From NCBI GenBank assembly GCA_021324515.1, contig JAJPIY010000302.1, positions 1 through 35,603 of the forward strand: a DNA stretch of 35,603 nt. Direction: 5' to 3'. Within the stretch, counting starts at the first letter, position 1, and the number at the start of each line of letters is the position of its first letter. This stretch comes from Planctomycetota bacterium (GTDB lineage: Bacteria > Planctomycetota > Planctomycetia > Gemmatales > Gemmataceae). A program made the translations under genes and the position numbers. The notes under the pieces were generated by a model. It ran no database searches and had not been told where the DNA came from. It saw only the letters and a list, made by a program, of their open reading frames with translations. Shown here piece by piece: positions 1-8,846 of this stretch.

Positions 1-989
1 ATGTTGTCCGGCGTATGACTCAAACAAAGGCGGAAAGGTTCGCGCGGACAGGCCGTAAGGTCTGGCCCTGGCTTCAGCCACGGACCTTCGTGGCCAATGA
101 CCACCAACGGTTCGCCGCGCACCTCGACTTGGCGCCAGGTATTGGGGAGGACGATCATGCCCAGGCGGCCCAAGCGGCGGCGAATATACGAGGTTTCCAG
201 CCAATGATCGTGATTGCCGAGAATGGCAAAGGCGGCGATGCGCCAGCGCAGCCGACCTAGCACTGGCACGATCCAGCGCATGTGCCGGCTGCTGTCGACG
301 ATATCGCCGGTGAGGACGACGAGGTCGGGCTGCCACTCGGCGCAGCGGTCCATGACAAATTGGAAATAGTCGCGCGCCGGCGTGCCCAAAAAATGCAGAT
401 CGCTCAAGTGCAAAATAGTTAAGCCATCCCAGGCGGCTGGCAGGCGCGGCAAACGCAAGGTGCGCTCGACCAACTCGACCTGGAACACTTCGTTGCCCGG
501 CAAACGGGCCAGCAAGCGCTTTCGACTGTCGCCGAGAGGACGCCAGCCCAGGTATTTGGCGACATCGAGGACGCGGCCCTGTTTATCCAGCGACGGATCG
601 CGGCGAAGGAGACGCACGACCGTGTTCAACGGCAGGGCGATACAGCCGACCGCGATGCATACTAAGACGTAGAGCGTCGCCAGTTGGGTCCAGGTAAACT
701 CCGACGACAACCACGGCAAATCGTGGAGGTCCCACCCGAAAGCCCAGCCCAGCAGCAGCGGGAACGCGGCAATTAACAGGCCGTGGCCAAGGTGGATGAT
801 GGTGCCGGAATAGCGCGGCAGGGCCAAGCCATACCACCAATTATGGCTGACGATCATCAAGACAAGATGGCCGAGGCAAGCTCCGGCGAAGAGAAGGACA
901 AGCAGCCAAGGCGACAAGCCAACAAGGGGACGGAACAAAAGCGGTGCGAGGACGGGATAACCGATTGCTGCAACCAAGTCCAGACGCAT
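1..989 (-). CDS. Metallophosphoesterase with N-terminal membrane region; 3' end runs off the window
   Basis: Reverse-strand reading from ATG at 989 gives MRLDLVAAIGYPVLAPLLFRPLVGL...LTILHLSDLHFLGTPARDYFQFVMDRCAEWQPDLVVLTGDIVD...FAILGNHDHWLE. Motifs LSDLHF, GDIVD and GNHD are those of calcineurin-like phosphoesterases. It is absent from the ORF track because it is open at the edge. Confidence 0.85.
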   Translation of the reverse strand, partial: MRLDLVAAIGYPVLAPLLFRPLVGLSPWLLVLLFAGACLGHLVLMIVSHNWWYGLALPRYSGTIIHLGHGLLIAAFPLLLGWAFGWDLHDLPWLSSEFTWTQLATLYVLVCIAVGCIALPLNTVVRLLRRDPSLDKQGRVLDVAKYLGWRPLGDSRKRLLARLPGNEVFQVELVERTLRLPRLPAAWDGLTILHLSDLHFLGTPARDYFQFVMDRCAEWQPDLVVLTGDIVDSSRHMRWIVPVLGRLRWRIAAFAILGNHDHWLETSYIRRRLGRLGMIVLPNTWRQVEVRGEPLVVIGHEGPWLKPGPDLTACPREPFRLCLSHTPDN

Positions 990-991
990 TC

Positions 992-2779
992 TCACTTTGT
1001 CTCCTTGTCTGCTTGCCTTTTTGGCTCCTTCTCTTCTATATCTTTGGTCAGGGCATCGCGGAGTTGGTCGACCCGGAACGGCTTGAACAAGACAAAGCGT
1101 AAGCCGTCTTGTCGCGCCTTGACCAGAGTGTGTGTTGGATCGTACCCGTAGCCCGTCATGAGGATGACGCGCGCCTGCGGCTGGGCCTCGCGCAAACGGC
1201 GATAAACCTCGTAGCCGGACATGTCCGGCAGGCGGATATCGGCGAGGATGGCATCATAAGTACTGAGACGGGCCATTGTCAGCGCCTCCTGGCCGTCGCG
1301 CGCCGTTTCGACGATGCAGCCCCAACGGCCCAGCAGGCCGTGCGCCGAACGGCGGACGCGATCGTCGTTGTCGGCGACCAGGATGCGTAAGCCTTTGAGC
1401 GCCGGCGGCGGCGGTTCCTTGCCCGCTGCGGGACGAGCAGGGGCCATGTCTTCGCCGACTTTCTGGATGCATTGTTTCATGGAACGCGCCCCGACAATGA
1501 TGCGGCGGATTTTATCGGCCATCTCCGGATCGTGGCCGATGTAGCGCTCCAAGATCGACGTGGCCGCAGCAAGGATGTCGTCCACTGGGAGGGCCACTTC
1601 CCGGCTGATCGCTTCGATTGATCGGCTGGCCGTGGTACTTTTCTCCACTTGCAGCAGTTCCAGGGTATGCAGGGCCGCAGCGATCTCGCGGCTGAAAATC
1701 TCCAGGAATTGCAAGTCGGCTTCGCCGAAGGCGTTCGGTTTGGGGCTTTCGACGTTGACGGTGCCGATGACTTTGTCTTGAAAAATCAGCGGCACCGTCA
1801 GCGAGCTGCGGGCGCCAGGAGCGCCGGGAAGATAGAGCGGGTCGGCGGCTGTGTCAGGACAGAGATAGCTTTTGCCCGTGGCCGCGACGTAGCCGGTAAC
1901 ACCCTGCCCTGCGCAGCTGGCCAAGAGGACGCGGTTGGCGGCCTGGGGTGTCATGCCTTCTTGCACTAGCGGTTCGAGGCGACCCGTCTGCGGGTCGAGG
2001 AGGCGAACCTCCATTACGTCGTAATGGAGCAAATCACGGGTGAAGCGGCGGATGTTAAGTTTGAGCAACTCGATGCGTTCGGCGATGCTCATGTCCGCGA
2101 GTTGATCGGCCGACAGCGCCGCCAGTTCACGGCCAGCCTTATGCAGGGCGTCGAGCTTTTGTTGTTGTTGGACCAAGGCGGTAACATCGCGACCGAGGAC
2201 GAGAAGAAGAGGTGTGGGACTATCCGGCTCGCAGAGGGGCGTAATGTGGAGATCCAGAATGCGTCCGTCGCGGCAATGCAAGCGAAAGACCTCGTTGCCG
2301 CGCGCCGCCGAGGAACGCAGGGCCTCATCCAGGGCAGCGCGAAAGGGACAAGGCACCGGACCTCCGCCTTCGTCTCCCCCCGAAACCGAGGCCGCGGAAG
2401 GAGGAGACGAGACGCCGAGCGCTTCGTAGAAGTTGCGTGCCACAGCGGGTCCGCCGCACCACGCCTCAAAAGCCGGATTGGCCAAGCGTACCTGGAAGTC
2501 GGCGTCAACCACGGCCACGCCGTCGGGCAAGGCAGCGAGAATGGATTGGGAACGTACCAAGGCGCGCAGGCCGCGCAACACGGCAGGATCGGCCGGGTTG
2601 GCCACGATGGCATCAAATGGCTGCCGCCGGAGCTGTTCCAGACCTGCCTCCCAGGATTCGGCGGAGAAGCAATCACCTTCCAGGCCGCATTGGCGCAGCC
2701 AGTCGGCCCCCGTCAAGCCGGTGTCGCCAAGGACCAGAAAACGCCGTCGAGCCGACACGTAGGGACCGCCTCCATCCAA
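992..2779 (-). CDS. PAS-GAF-response-regulator receiver protein lacking a histidine kinase ATPase domain
   Basis: 595 aa: degenerate N-terminal receiver-like region, PAS-like LPDGVAVVDADFQVRLANPAFEAW, GAF-like region (GVTGYVAATGKSYLCPDTAADPLYLPGAPGARSSLTVPLIFQDKVIGTVNVES), C-terminal REC (LRILVADNDDRVRR...YDAILADIRLPDMSGYEVYRRL...VILMTGYG...LFKPF). Ends 2 bp before the metallophosphoesterase start. Confidence 0.8.
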   Translation of the reverse strand: MDGGGPYVSARRRFLVLGDTGLTGADWLRQCGLEGDCFSAESWEAGLEQLRRQPFDAIVANPADPAVLRGLRALVRSQSILAALPDGVAVVDADFQVRLANPAFEAWCGGPAVARNFYEALGVSSPPSAASVSGGDEGGGPVPCPFRAALDEALRSSAARGNEVFRLHCRDGRILDLHITPLCEPDSPTPLLLVLGRDVTALVQQQQKLDALHKAGRELAALSADQLADMSIAERIELLKLNIRRFTRDLLHYDVMEVRLLDPQTGRLEPLVQEGMTPQAANRVLLASCAGQGVTGYVAATGKSYLCPDTAADPLYLPGAPGARSSLTVPLIFQDKVIGTVNVESPKPNAFGEADLQFLEIFSREIAAALHTLELLQVEKSTTASRSIEAISREVALPVDDILAAATSILERYIGHDPEMADKIRRIIVGARSMKQCIQKVGEDMAPARPAAGKEPPPPALKGLRILVADNDDRVRRSAHGLLGRWGCIVETARDGQEALTMARLSTYDAILADIRLPDMSGYEVYRRLREAQPQARVILMTGYGYDPTHTLVKARQDGLRFVLFKPFRVDQLRDALTKDIEEKEPKRQADKETK

Positions 2780-2797
2780 AGTAAGGAATCGCGTTGA

Positions 2798-3470
2798 TTA
2801 TAGATGCGACGGCAATGCGCCACAAGGTTCATGTGAGTCCAGGACGGCGTTGACCTGGTCCTGGGTGCTCGCCTCGGCCAGCCGCAGCTCTTTGACCCAG
2901 CGATTCGGGGCGGTGCCGAAGGAACGCTCTATCCTGCCCTTGGCCTGCGGACTGTGGGCGCAGATCCGTTCGATTGGCAACTCGCTCAAGGCCCGGCCGA
3001 ACGACGTCAGGCCCTCGGGCAGGGCCTTGCCCTTGTCCTGCGGCTCAAAGATGCTGTGCCGGTCGGTGTACAACGCCAGCGGCCGGCCATAAAGCCGCAG
3101 CCAGCGGCCCAGCAGGTCCATGTGCGCACGCACGGTCGCCGCGCGGTAGAAGCGAGCCAGCACGCGGCTGGTGGCGTCGTCGATCATGCGGATCAGCACC
3201 AAGCTGTCGCCACGGCCCTCCAACCAGTCATGGATGGAGGCGTCCATCTGCACCAGTTCGCCGAAGCAGCTCCGTCGAGGCCGGCCGGCGGCTGCGGTGC
3301 GGCTCGCGTTGGCGTCGCCTGTGCCACAGACCCTCGACCATCAGCCAGCGTCGCAGGGTATCGGGACTTAGGTGCAGGTCCATCTCGGCCAGCCAGCTTC
3401 TCGCAGGCGAAGGTGAGGCCGAAGTCAGCCAGCTTTTGTCGGTAGACGCGTAGCACTTGCTGACGCAGCA
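2798..3470 (-). pseudogene. Decayed ISNCY/rve-type transposase
   Basis: Three reverse frames together give one transposase: KLADFGLTFACEKLA, then EMDLHLSPDTLRRWLMVEGLWHRRRQREPHRSRR, then QMDASIHDWLEGRGDSLVLIRMIDDATSRVLARF...AHSPQAKGRIERSFGT. At least two frameshifts. Confidence 0.75.
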
Positions 3471-3491
3471 ATACGAGCACGCAACGCAATA

Positions 3492-3555
3492 CGAGCACGC
3501 CGCGCCAGCAAGTGCTGATCCCGCTGATCCCGCACTTGCTGGCGCGGCGTGCTCG
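3492..3555. repeat. Perfect inverted repeat, 24-bp arms, 16-nt loop
   Basis: CGAGCACGCCGCGCCAGCAAGTGC (3492-3515) and its exact reverse complement (3532-3555), with loop TGATCCCGCTGATCCC. Confidence 0.9.
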
Positions 3556-3575
3556 GGGGCGTGGTGGTGGTAATA

Positions 3576-3632
3576 CAAGCACGTAGCGCCAGCAAGTGGG
3601 CCCAGAGCCAGAGCACGCAGCGCCAGCAAGTG
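3576..3632. repeat. Two direct copies of the GAGCACG(C/T)AGCGCCAGCAAGTG repeat
   Basis: caagcacgtagcgccagcaagtg (3576-3598) and gagcacgcagcgccagcaagtg (3611-3632) match the hairpin arm at 3492. Confidence 0.85.
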
Positions 3633-3852
3633 GACGACCCTGCTTGCCTCATTGCCCAAGTTTTTCAGCGAGAAAACTTGGCAAAACCACTATCGCCTCG
3701 TTTCGAGTATTGCGTCCGTTTCGAGAGCGTGGCGTGGTAGAATGGTCGTGGGAAGAGCAGGAAGGAGGAAAGGAGGACTGCGCTGATTTCCGAGCACTTC
3801 ACGATCCTCGACCAGCTGACCGCCAAAGCCCAGGAATTGGGATGGGCTACTG

Positions 3853-3921
3853 ATGAAGCCATTCGTCATCGCTGTCTACGACGTCAACCTCCTGTACCCC
3901 ACGTCGCACAGGCAGGGTTAG
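3853..3921 (+). pseudogene. Truncated start of a PIN-domain toxin, with possible antitoxin remnant upstream
   Basis: ATG at 3853 reads MKPFVIAVYDVNLLYPTSHRQG-stop, resembling the first strand of PIN domains (VYDxNVLYP). Upstream frame reads LISEHFTILDQLTAKAQELGWATDEA. Confidence 0.35.
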
Positions 3922-4060
3922 TGCGGACCAGTGATTACGCCTCGAAACGTCGTATCCTCGAAATTGTGTTTTTGAACTGCCGGCTTGATGACGCAACGCT
4001 TGTCCCCACAATGAGAAAGCCCTTCGACGTATTCGCCGAAGGGCTGCTTTCTGAAACAAG

Positions 4061-4149
4061 CGGAGAGGGCGGGATTCGAACCCGCGGTGGAGTTTTACCC
4101 CCACGCCGCTTTAGCAAAGCGGTGCTATCGGCCACTCAGCCACCTCTCC
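4061..4149 (-). tRNA. tRNA-Ser (anticodon GCU)
   Basis: Reverse complement GGAGAGGTGGCTGAGTGGCCGATAGCACCGCTTTGCTAAAGCGGCG...GCGGGTTCGAATCCCGCCCTCTCCG: 7-bp acceptor stem, anticodon loop TTGCTAA, long variable arm, GGTTCGAATCC T-loop. Confidence 0.95.
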
Positions 4150-4302
4150 AAGGTCTTTCTATTTCAACGTTTGCGTCTTTCCTCCTTTTCGCCATTCCCG
4201 TCCTTGACAATCGGTTTGGCAACCGTACTCTAAAGACAATAGCCTACTCGGTGGACGAGCAGGCCGTGACTTACGGCAACCAGCGCTTCGGACATCGTTG
4301 CC

Positions 4303-4480
4303 ATGTCCGAGAATCATTCTACCACCCCTTCACCGTCCGGCAAGCCCGCCCAAGGGGCGGCCAAACCTGCCAAACCTCACCCAGACTTCCCCTTAGCGCT
4401 AGCGAGGCAATCCCCACCCATCCTCGCCAACTATCTCACCCAGCGAGACGCCCTGCACGCGGGCCGCAAAGCTCCCCAAC
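4303..4480 (+). pseudogene. Possible remnant of a tyrosine recombinase/integrase N-terminus
   Basis: MSENHSTTPSPSGKPAQGAAKPAKPHPDFPLALARQSPPILANYLTQRDALHAGRKAPQ. The pieces KPHPDFPL and A.YL.Q.DALHAGR resemble planctomycete integrase N-termini as I recall them, with the middle missing. It ends before the converging CDS. Confidence 0.4.
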
Positions 4481-4514
4481 TCTTTGCTTGCTTTCGTGTG
4501 ATTCGTGGTGATAT

Positions 4515-7364
4515 TCAGTTGCGTACCCAGATCGGCGAAGCCCAGGCCATCTGGCCGTCTTTCTGAATCACGCGGACGTAGTAATAACTCGCTTTGCCGC
4601 CTTGCTTCGGTGCTGTGTCTTCCCAGTGAAATTTCGCTTCCTCGCTGTCCTTTTCGGGCCGATGGGTATGCACTACCGCGCCGTCGCGCAAGATGTCCAC
4701 ACGATCGAGCGGATTGGTGCCGAGCACCACTACGTCCAGCGCCGGCGTGGCCGTGCGCACTTCATCGCCCATCAGGTGGGCACCCATGCGCACATCAAGC
4801 ACAATGTTGTCTGTGGCGGCGTAGCTGTGGCGTTTTTTGAGCGCCTCGATCAGTCCCTTGCGGCTGAATTCCTCGGCGAGGATGCAGGCGTAGCTGATAT
4901 GCGTGGAAACATGATCGCTCGACGCTTGGAAGCCGAGACGATGGCCCTTGGCCAAGGCCAGCGAGACAAAGCCATCCGGCCGAAATGGTCCATGAACACG
5001 ATCGCTTTTGTCGTTGATAGTTCGCGGGGCGCCGGGGGCCTCATAGGACGAATCGAAGCCCTGGAACAGCTCGACGACTGGTTCAAGCGCATCGTCGTGT
5101 TCGGCCCAGTTGGTGCCTTGATCGGTAGCGGAGGTGTGCAACGTGCAGATGCCGCCGGTGCGGCGCAGGTAGTCGTAGAGCTTGCCGGTGTCCTCGGCCA
5201 TCGGCTTGGGCAGGCGGCGGGGGACGGGCAAGGTGCGATGGCCACGCTCCGTCCATAAGACGTTGCGATGGCCGTTGGGATAGGGCACGCTGCGCTCATA
5301 TCCATACATCGAGATAAAAGCATTCGGCAACGTGTACAGATCGTTGCTCTTCTGCGTGCGCCACCAGGGATATTCCTTGTCGCCCCCCATGTTATGATCG
5401 GTGACGACGATGAAGTCGAAGGCGGCGGCGTCGAGGGCATAGCGGTATAGGTCCATCAGCGAGCCGTCGCCGACGCCGTCGGGCGAGATGTCGGTGTGAC
5501 GGTGCATATCGCCGCGGTAGATGCGATAGGTGCGGCCGCCGGCCTCGACTTTGTAGGCACGGATGCGTGCCACCTGCTCGGCCTCGCGCGGATGAACGCG
5601 CTTAATGGTCGTCGGGGAAAGGGGAAGATCACGCAGGCGGGCCTCGGCGGGCCGGCCGGCGCCTTGCAGACGGCTGACGGCGATACTGAGGTTGCGCTCC
5701 GTCAGGGCGTAGGGGGCAGGCCAGCCGCGGTTGTCGCTGGCGTAGGCGAAGTAAACACTCCCGTTCGGATCGCGTTGGGGTGACAAGCGCATGTCATTGC
5801 GGCCTGCCGAGGACGGCAGGGCGAGGACGCCGCTCCAGCGGTCGCCCAGAAACGCTGTGGCATACACGTCCCAACGGCCCCGCGCCCCCCAGTCGTCGGT
5901 GCGCGGGTTCCAGCAGGTGCGATGCCGGAACGCCAACCACATGCGGCCTTCCGTGTCTCCTTGCAGACACGGCAGCTCGCTGAAACTCCGCAGCTCTGGC
6001 GGCAGCGCGTGTAACAGCTCGGCTTCCGGCTCCTGCCATTTGCCTTCGACCAGGCAAGCGATGCGCAAGCGGCGATCGTGATAGAGGCGCGTGCCCGCGT
6101 TTCCGGTCACCTGATGCCCGGCGTCCTTGCCCCACTGAGGGCCGGACTGGTCCCAGGCAACCCACAGGCGGCCGGCGCGATCGCAGGCCAGGCTCGGATG
6201 CGCCTGAAACACCGGCGACGGATCGGGACAGAGAACCTCGCCAAGTTGGGGCGCGGGCCCGCCGGAAAGACTGCGGACGCGAATGCTATAGTCGCCGCTC
6301 TCATAAGTATCCCATCCGACCCAGACGCGGTCGCTTTTCGGATCGGGGGCAACAACAGGGTTCCAATCGTTGGCCTTGGCCGTGCTCACCCGGATCGGAG
6401 CATGCCAGCCGTCGCCATCGACACAGCGGGCGAAGATGTCGGCTTGTCCGTCGCGGAACCCTTGCCAGACTAGCCAGGCCCGGCCGCGTTGGTCGGTCGT
6501 CATGGTGTGCCAGATGTCCGGCCCCGCATCATCGGTGAGGCGAATTTCCGCCCCGAACTTGCCGTCTTGATACGGACGCGCGAACAAGTCCCAATTGTGG
6601 TCACGTTGGCTGGCCCAGACGATCCACAGGGTATCGCCATGCGTGCTGGCCAGGGCGACACGGAAATGATCGCCCGGCCCGGCCACTTCCCTCGGCTCCG
6701 ACCAGGCGCCGTCCGGCCCGTCGCGCTCAGCGAGCAGAACGCGGTCCTTCTCCTGCCGATAAGCGACCCAGGCGAGATACTGCTTGCCAGTCTTGTAGCG
6801 CACCCAGAAAGCGGGATAGTCGTCCTGCACGGGATTGGCTGCCTTCGGCGGCGCCGCCGGCCGCAATACGCTCGTCTGCGGCAGCCGCTCGACACGCACC
6901 TGACCATCCAGATACGTCTTCGGCTCGCCGAGAGAAACGTCATCACTCTTGAACCGGATCTCACCTGCCGGGAAGGAGACGATCAGCGTCGGCGCTTCGC
7001 CGCGCACACGGAGAGTGACACCGTTGGGCCAGGGCTGTTGCGGCGGCGGCGGCAGCCTCTGACCTTCGGCATTCTCAATGGGGAAGCGTTCGCCGGGCGC
7101 GATGTTCACGTGCGTGCGGCACTTCCACCCCTGCACACCGTCCACGGCGTCCGTCTCTTCGAAGCGCCAGCCGCTGATGGAAATGACCTGCCCACCGGAT
7201 ATTTCGACTTTGCCGCTCCAGTCCGTGGCTTTTTTGTCCTGCAACCCGAACGTGATACGGAAGAGGTGCTGCGGCGGCTCGGATTGCTTTTGCGAAGCAG
7301 CCACAGCGATCATCAGGACGACGGCAACGAAAGCGACAGCATAACGGCGAATACGCCCGGACAT
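4515..7364 (-). CDS. Secreted protein with beta-propeller-like repeats and C-terminal PHP/DUF3604-like domain
   Basis: Signal-like MSGRIRRYAVAFVAVVLMIAVAAS. Repeated W..W propeller-like segments (YLAWVAYRQEKD, LWIVWASQRDHNWDLFARPYQDG, AWLVWQGFRDGQADIFARC). Then YRGDMHRHTDISPDG and FDFIVVTDHN. ORF opens at 7394; start at 7364 preferred. Confidence 0.75.
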   Translation of the reverse strand: MSGRIRRYAVAFVAVVLMIAVAASQKQSEPPQHLFRITFGLQDKKATDWSGKVEISGGQVISISGWRFEETDAVDGVQGWKCRTHVNIAPGERFPIENAEGQRLPPPPQQPWPNGVTLRVRGEAPTLIVSFPAGEIRFKSDDVSLGEPKTYLDGQVRVERLPQTSVLRPAAPPKAANPVQDDYPAFWVRYKTGKQYLAWVAYRQEKDRVLLAERDGPDGAWSEPREVAGPGDHFRVALASTHGDTLWIVWASQRDHNWDLFARPYQDGKFGAEIRLTDDAGPDIWHTMTTDQRGRAWLVWQGFRDGQADIFARCVDGDGWHAPIRVSTAKANDWNPVVAPDPKSDRVWVGWDTYESGDYSIRVRSLSGGPAPQLGEVLCPDPSPVFQAHPSLACDRAGRLWVAWDQSGPQWGKDAGHQVTGNAGTRLYHDRRLRIACLVEGKWQEPEAELLHALPPELRSFSELPCLQGDTEGRMWLAFRHRTCWNPRTDDWGARGRWDVYATAFLGDRWSGVLALPSSAGRNDMRLSPQRDPNGSVYFAYASDNRGWPAPYALTERNLSIAVSRLQGAGRPAEARLRDLPLSPTTIKRVHPREAEQVARIRAYKVEAGGRTYRIYRGDMHRHTDISPDGVGDGSLMDLYRYALDAAAFDFIVVTDHNMGGDKEYPWWRTQKSNDLYTLPNAFISMYGYERSVPYPNGHRNVLWTERGHRTLPVPRRLPKPMAEDTGKLYDYLRRTGGICTLHTSATDQGTNWAEHDDALEPVVELFQGFDSSYEAPGAPRTINDKSDRVHGPFRPDGFVSLALAKGHRLGFQASSDHVSTHISYACILAEEFSRKGLIEALKKRHSYAATDNIVLDVRMGAHLMGDEVRTATPALDVVVLGTNPLDRVDILRDGAVVHTHRPEKDSEEAKFHWEDTAPKQGGKASYYYVRVIQKDGQMAWASPIWVRN

Positions 7365-7510
7365 CGATGACTCCCTTGCAAGCACAAAGACCAACCGAAC
7401 TTATCGGCGCCCATTAGAGCATCTGCGGCAGCCCAATGCAACTGGCAAGCACGCTTGCGTGTTCTTCAATACGGTCCTTCTGCAACTCATCTTCTGCTGC
7501 CAATTCAAGT

Positions 7511-7642
7511 GGGCGAGCGGGGGGTGTGAACCCCCCGGTAAAACCGGGCGAGCGGGGGGTGTGAACCCCCCGGTAAAACCGGGCGAGCGGGGGTGTCAAC
7601 CCCCCGGTAGCACAACCGGGGGGTTGACACCCCCCGCTCGCC
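7511..7642. repeat. Nested GC-rich palindromic repeat (GGCGAGCGGGGGGTGTGAACCCCCCGG family)
   Basis: Three half-units in tandem followed by an inverted half-unit ending ACCGGGGGGTTGACACCCCCCGCTCGCC. Ends 4 bp from the stop codon of the neighbouring PQQ-like CDS. Confidence 0.9.
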
Positions 7643-7646
7643 TGTT

Positions 7647-8846
7647 CTATTTCTTCGCTGCAATGCAATACAGATGTTTTTCCGTGCGCAGGTAGATCGC
7701 GTCGTTGGCGATGGCGGGCGTGGCCAATAGCGTTTCTTTCAGATCATTGTTGGCGAGGATTTTCGGCTTGTCGCCGAGTTGGATTACCGAAGTAGCGCCT
7801 CCTTCCTTGGCCACGTACAGTTTGCCGTCGGCGATGACCGGCGAGGCGGAGAAGCCGGTGCCCAGCCGTTCGCGCCAAATCTCTTGGCCAGTGGCGGCGT
7901 CGAGGCAGGCGACGCCGATGTCGGTCAGAGCATAGATGCGGCCCTGGTACACGACCGGCGACGCATAAGCAGCTTTGAGCTTGTGGCTCTTCCACGCCAC
8001 TTGCGGGTTGCCGTCCGCCCCGACGCGCAGGGCCACAGAAGGAGTCCCCGGCACGATCACCAAGTCTTCCACGAACGTCGGCGAAGGGATGGAGCCGAGA
8101 TGGTTGCCTTTGTAGCTCCATAATATTTCACCTGTATCTGTGTCATAGGCAGTGATGTCACCGGCGGTCTGGAACAGGGCGGCGGTCTTGCCGCGGAAGC
8201 GTGTGACAAACGGCGTCACCCAGTTAATGTCGCGCCGTCGCGGCGTCTTCCAGCGATTACGGCCCGTCTTCACGTCCACGCCCAGCGCAAAGGAATCGCC
8301 GGCATTCTCCAGGGGCAACAGCAGCGTATCGCCGGCCAAAACTGGGGAAGCGGCCATGCCCACCTGGTTGGTGATGTCCGGGTAATCGCGCTGCAAGGCG
8401 CGATACCACAGCAGATCGCCGTCGCGGGTGAAGGCCGCGAGGTCGCCGGTGGCAAACAAAGCATAGACATGTCGGCCGTCCGTCACCGGCGTCGGTGCTG
8501 CCATGCTCGTTTTCGGATGGCACAGGGTAGGGCCGGTGGCCGCGAGCTGACGTTCCCACATCTTTTCCCCGCTGACGGCATCGAAACAAAGGACGTGCAG
8601 GCGGCGTTCCCGATAGGTCGAGGCAGCGGTGACGTAGGCACGGCCGCCGGCGACGACAGGACTGGAGACACCGCGTCCGGGCAATTCCGCACACCAACGA
8701 ACGTTCTCCGTGACGCTCCACTGTACCGGCAGACCTTTGGCGTCGGCGATGCCTGTGCCGCCGGGGCCACGAAACTGCGGCCAATCCCCGGCGCGGGCGG
8801 AATGCACCGTCAACAACAAAAGAGCAGATAGAAGCAATCGCGTCAT
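7647..8846 (-). CDS. PQQ-like beta-propeller repeat protein
   Basis: Signal MTRLLLSALLLLTVHSARAGDWPQFRGPGGTGIADAKGLPVQW; repeats such as VLCFDAVSGEKMWERQL, ITAYDTDTGEILWSYKG, VACLDAATGQEIWRERLG. Start at 8846 overlaps the upstream stop (ATGA). Confidence 0.85.
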   Translation of the reverse strand: MTRLLLSALLLLTVHSARAGDWPQFRGPGGTGIADAKGLPVQWSVTENVRWCAELPGRGVSSPVVAGGRAYVTAASTYRERRLHVLCFDAVSGEKMWERQLAATGPTLCHPKTSMAAPTPVTDGRHVYALFATGDLAAFTRDGDLLWYRALQRDYPDITNQVGMAASPVLAGDTLLLPLENAGDSFALGVDVKTGRNRWKTPRRRDINWVTPFVTRFRGKTAALFQTAGDITAYDTDTGEILWSYKGNHLGSIPSPTFVEDLVIVPGTPSVALRVGADGNPQVAWKSHKLKAAYASPVVYQGRIYALTDIGVACLDAATGQEIWRERLGTGFSASPVIADGKLYVAKEGGATSVIQLGDKPKILANNDLKETLLATPAIANDAIYLRTEKHLYCIAAKK

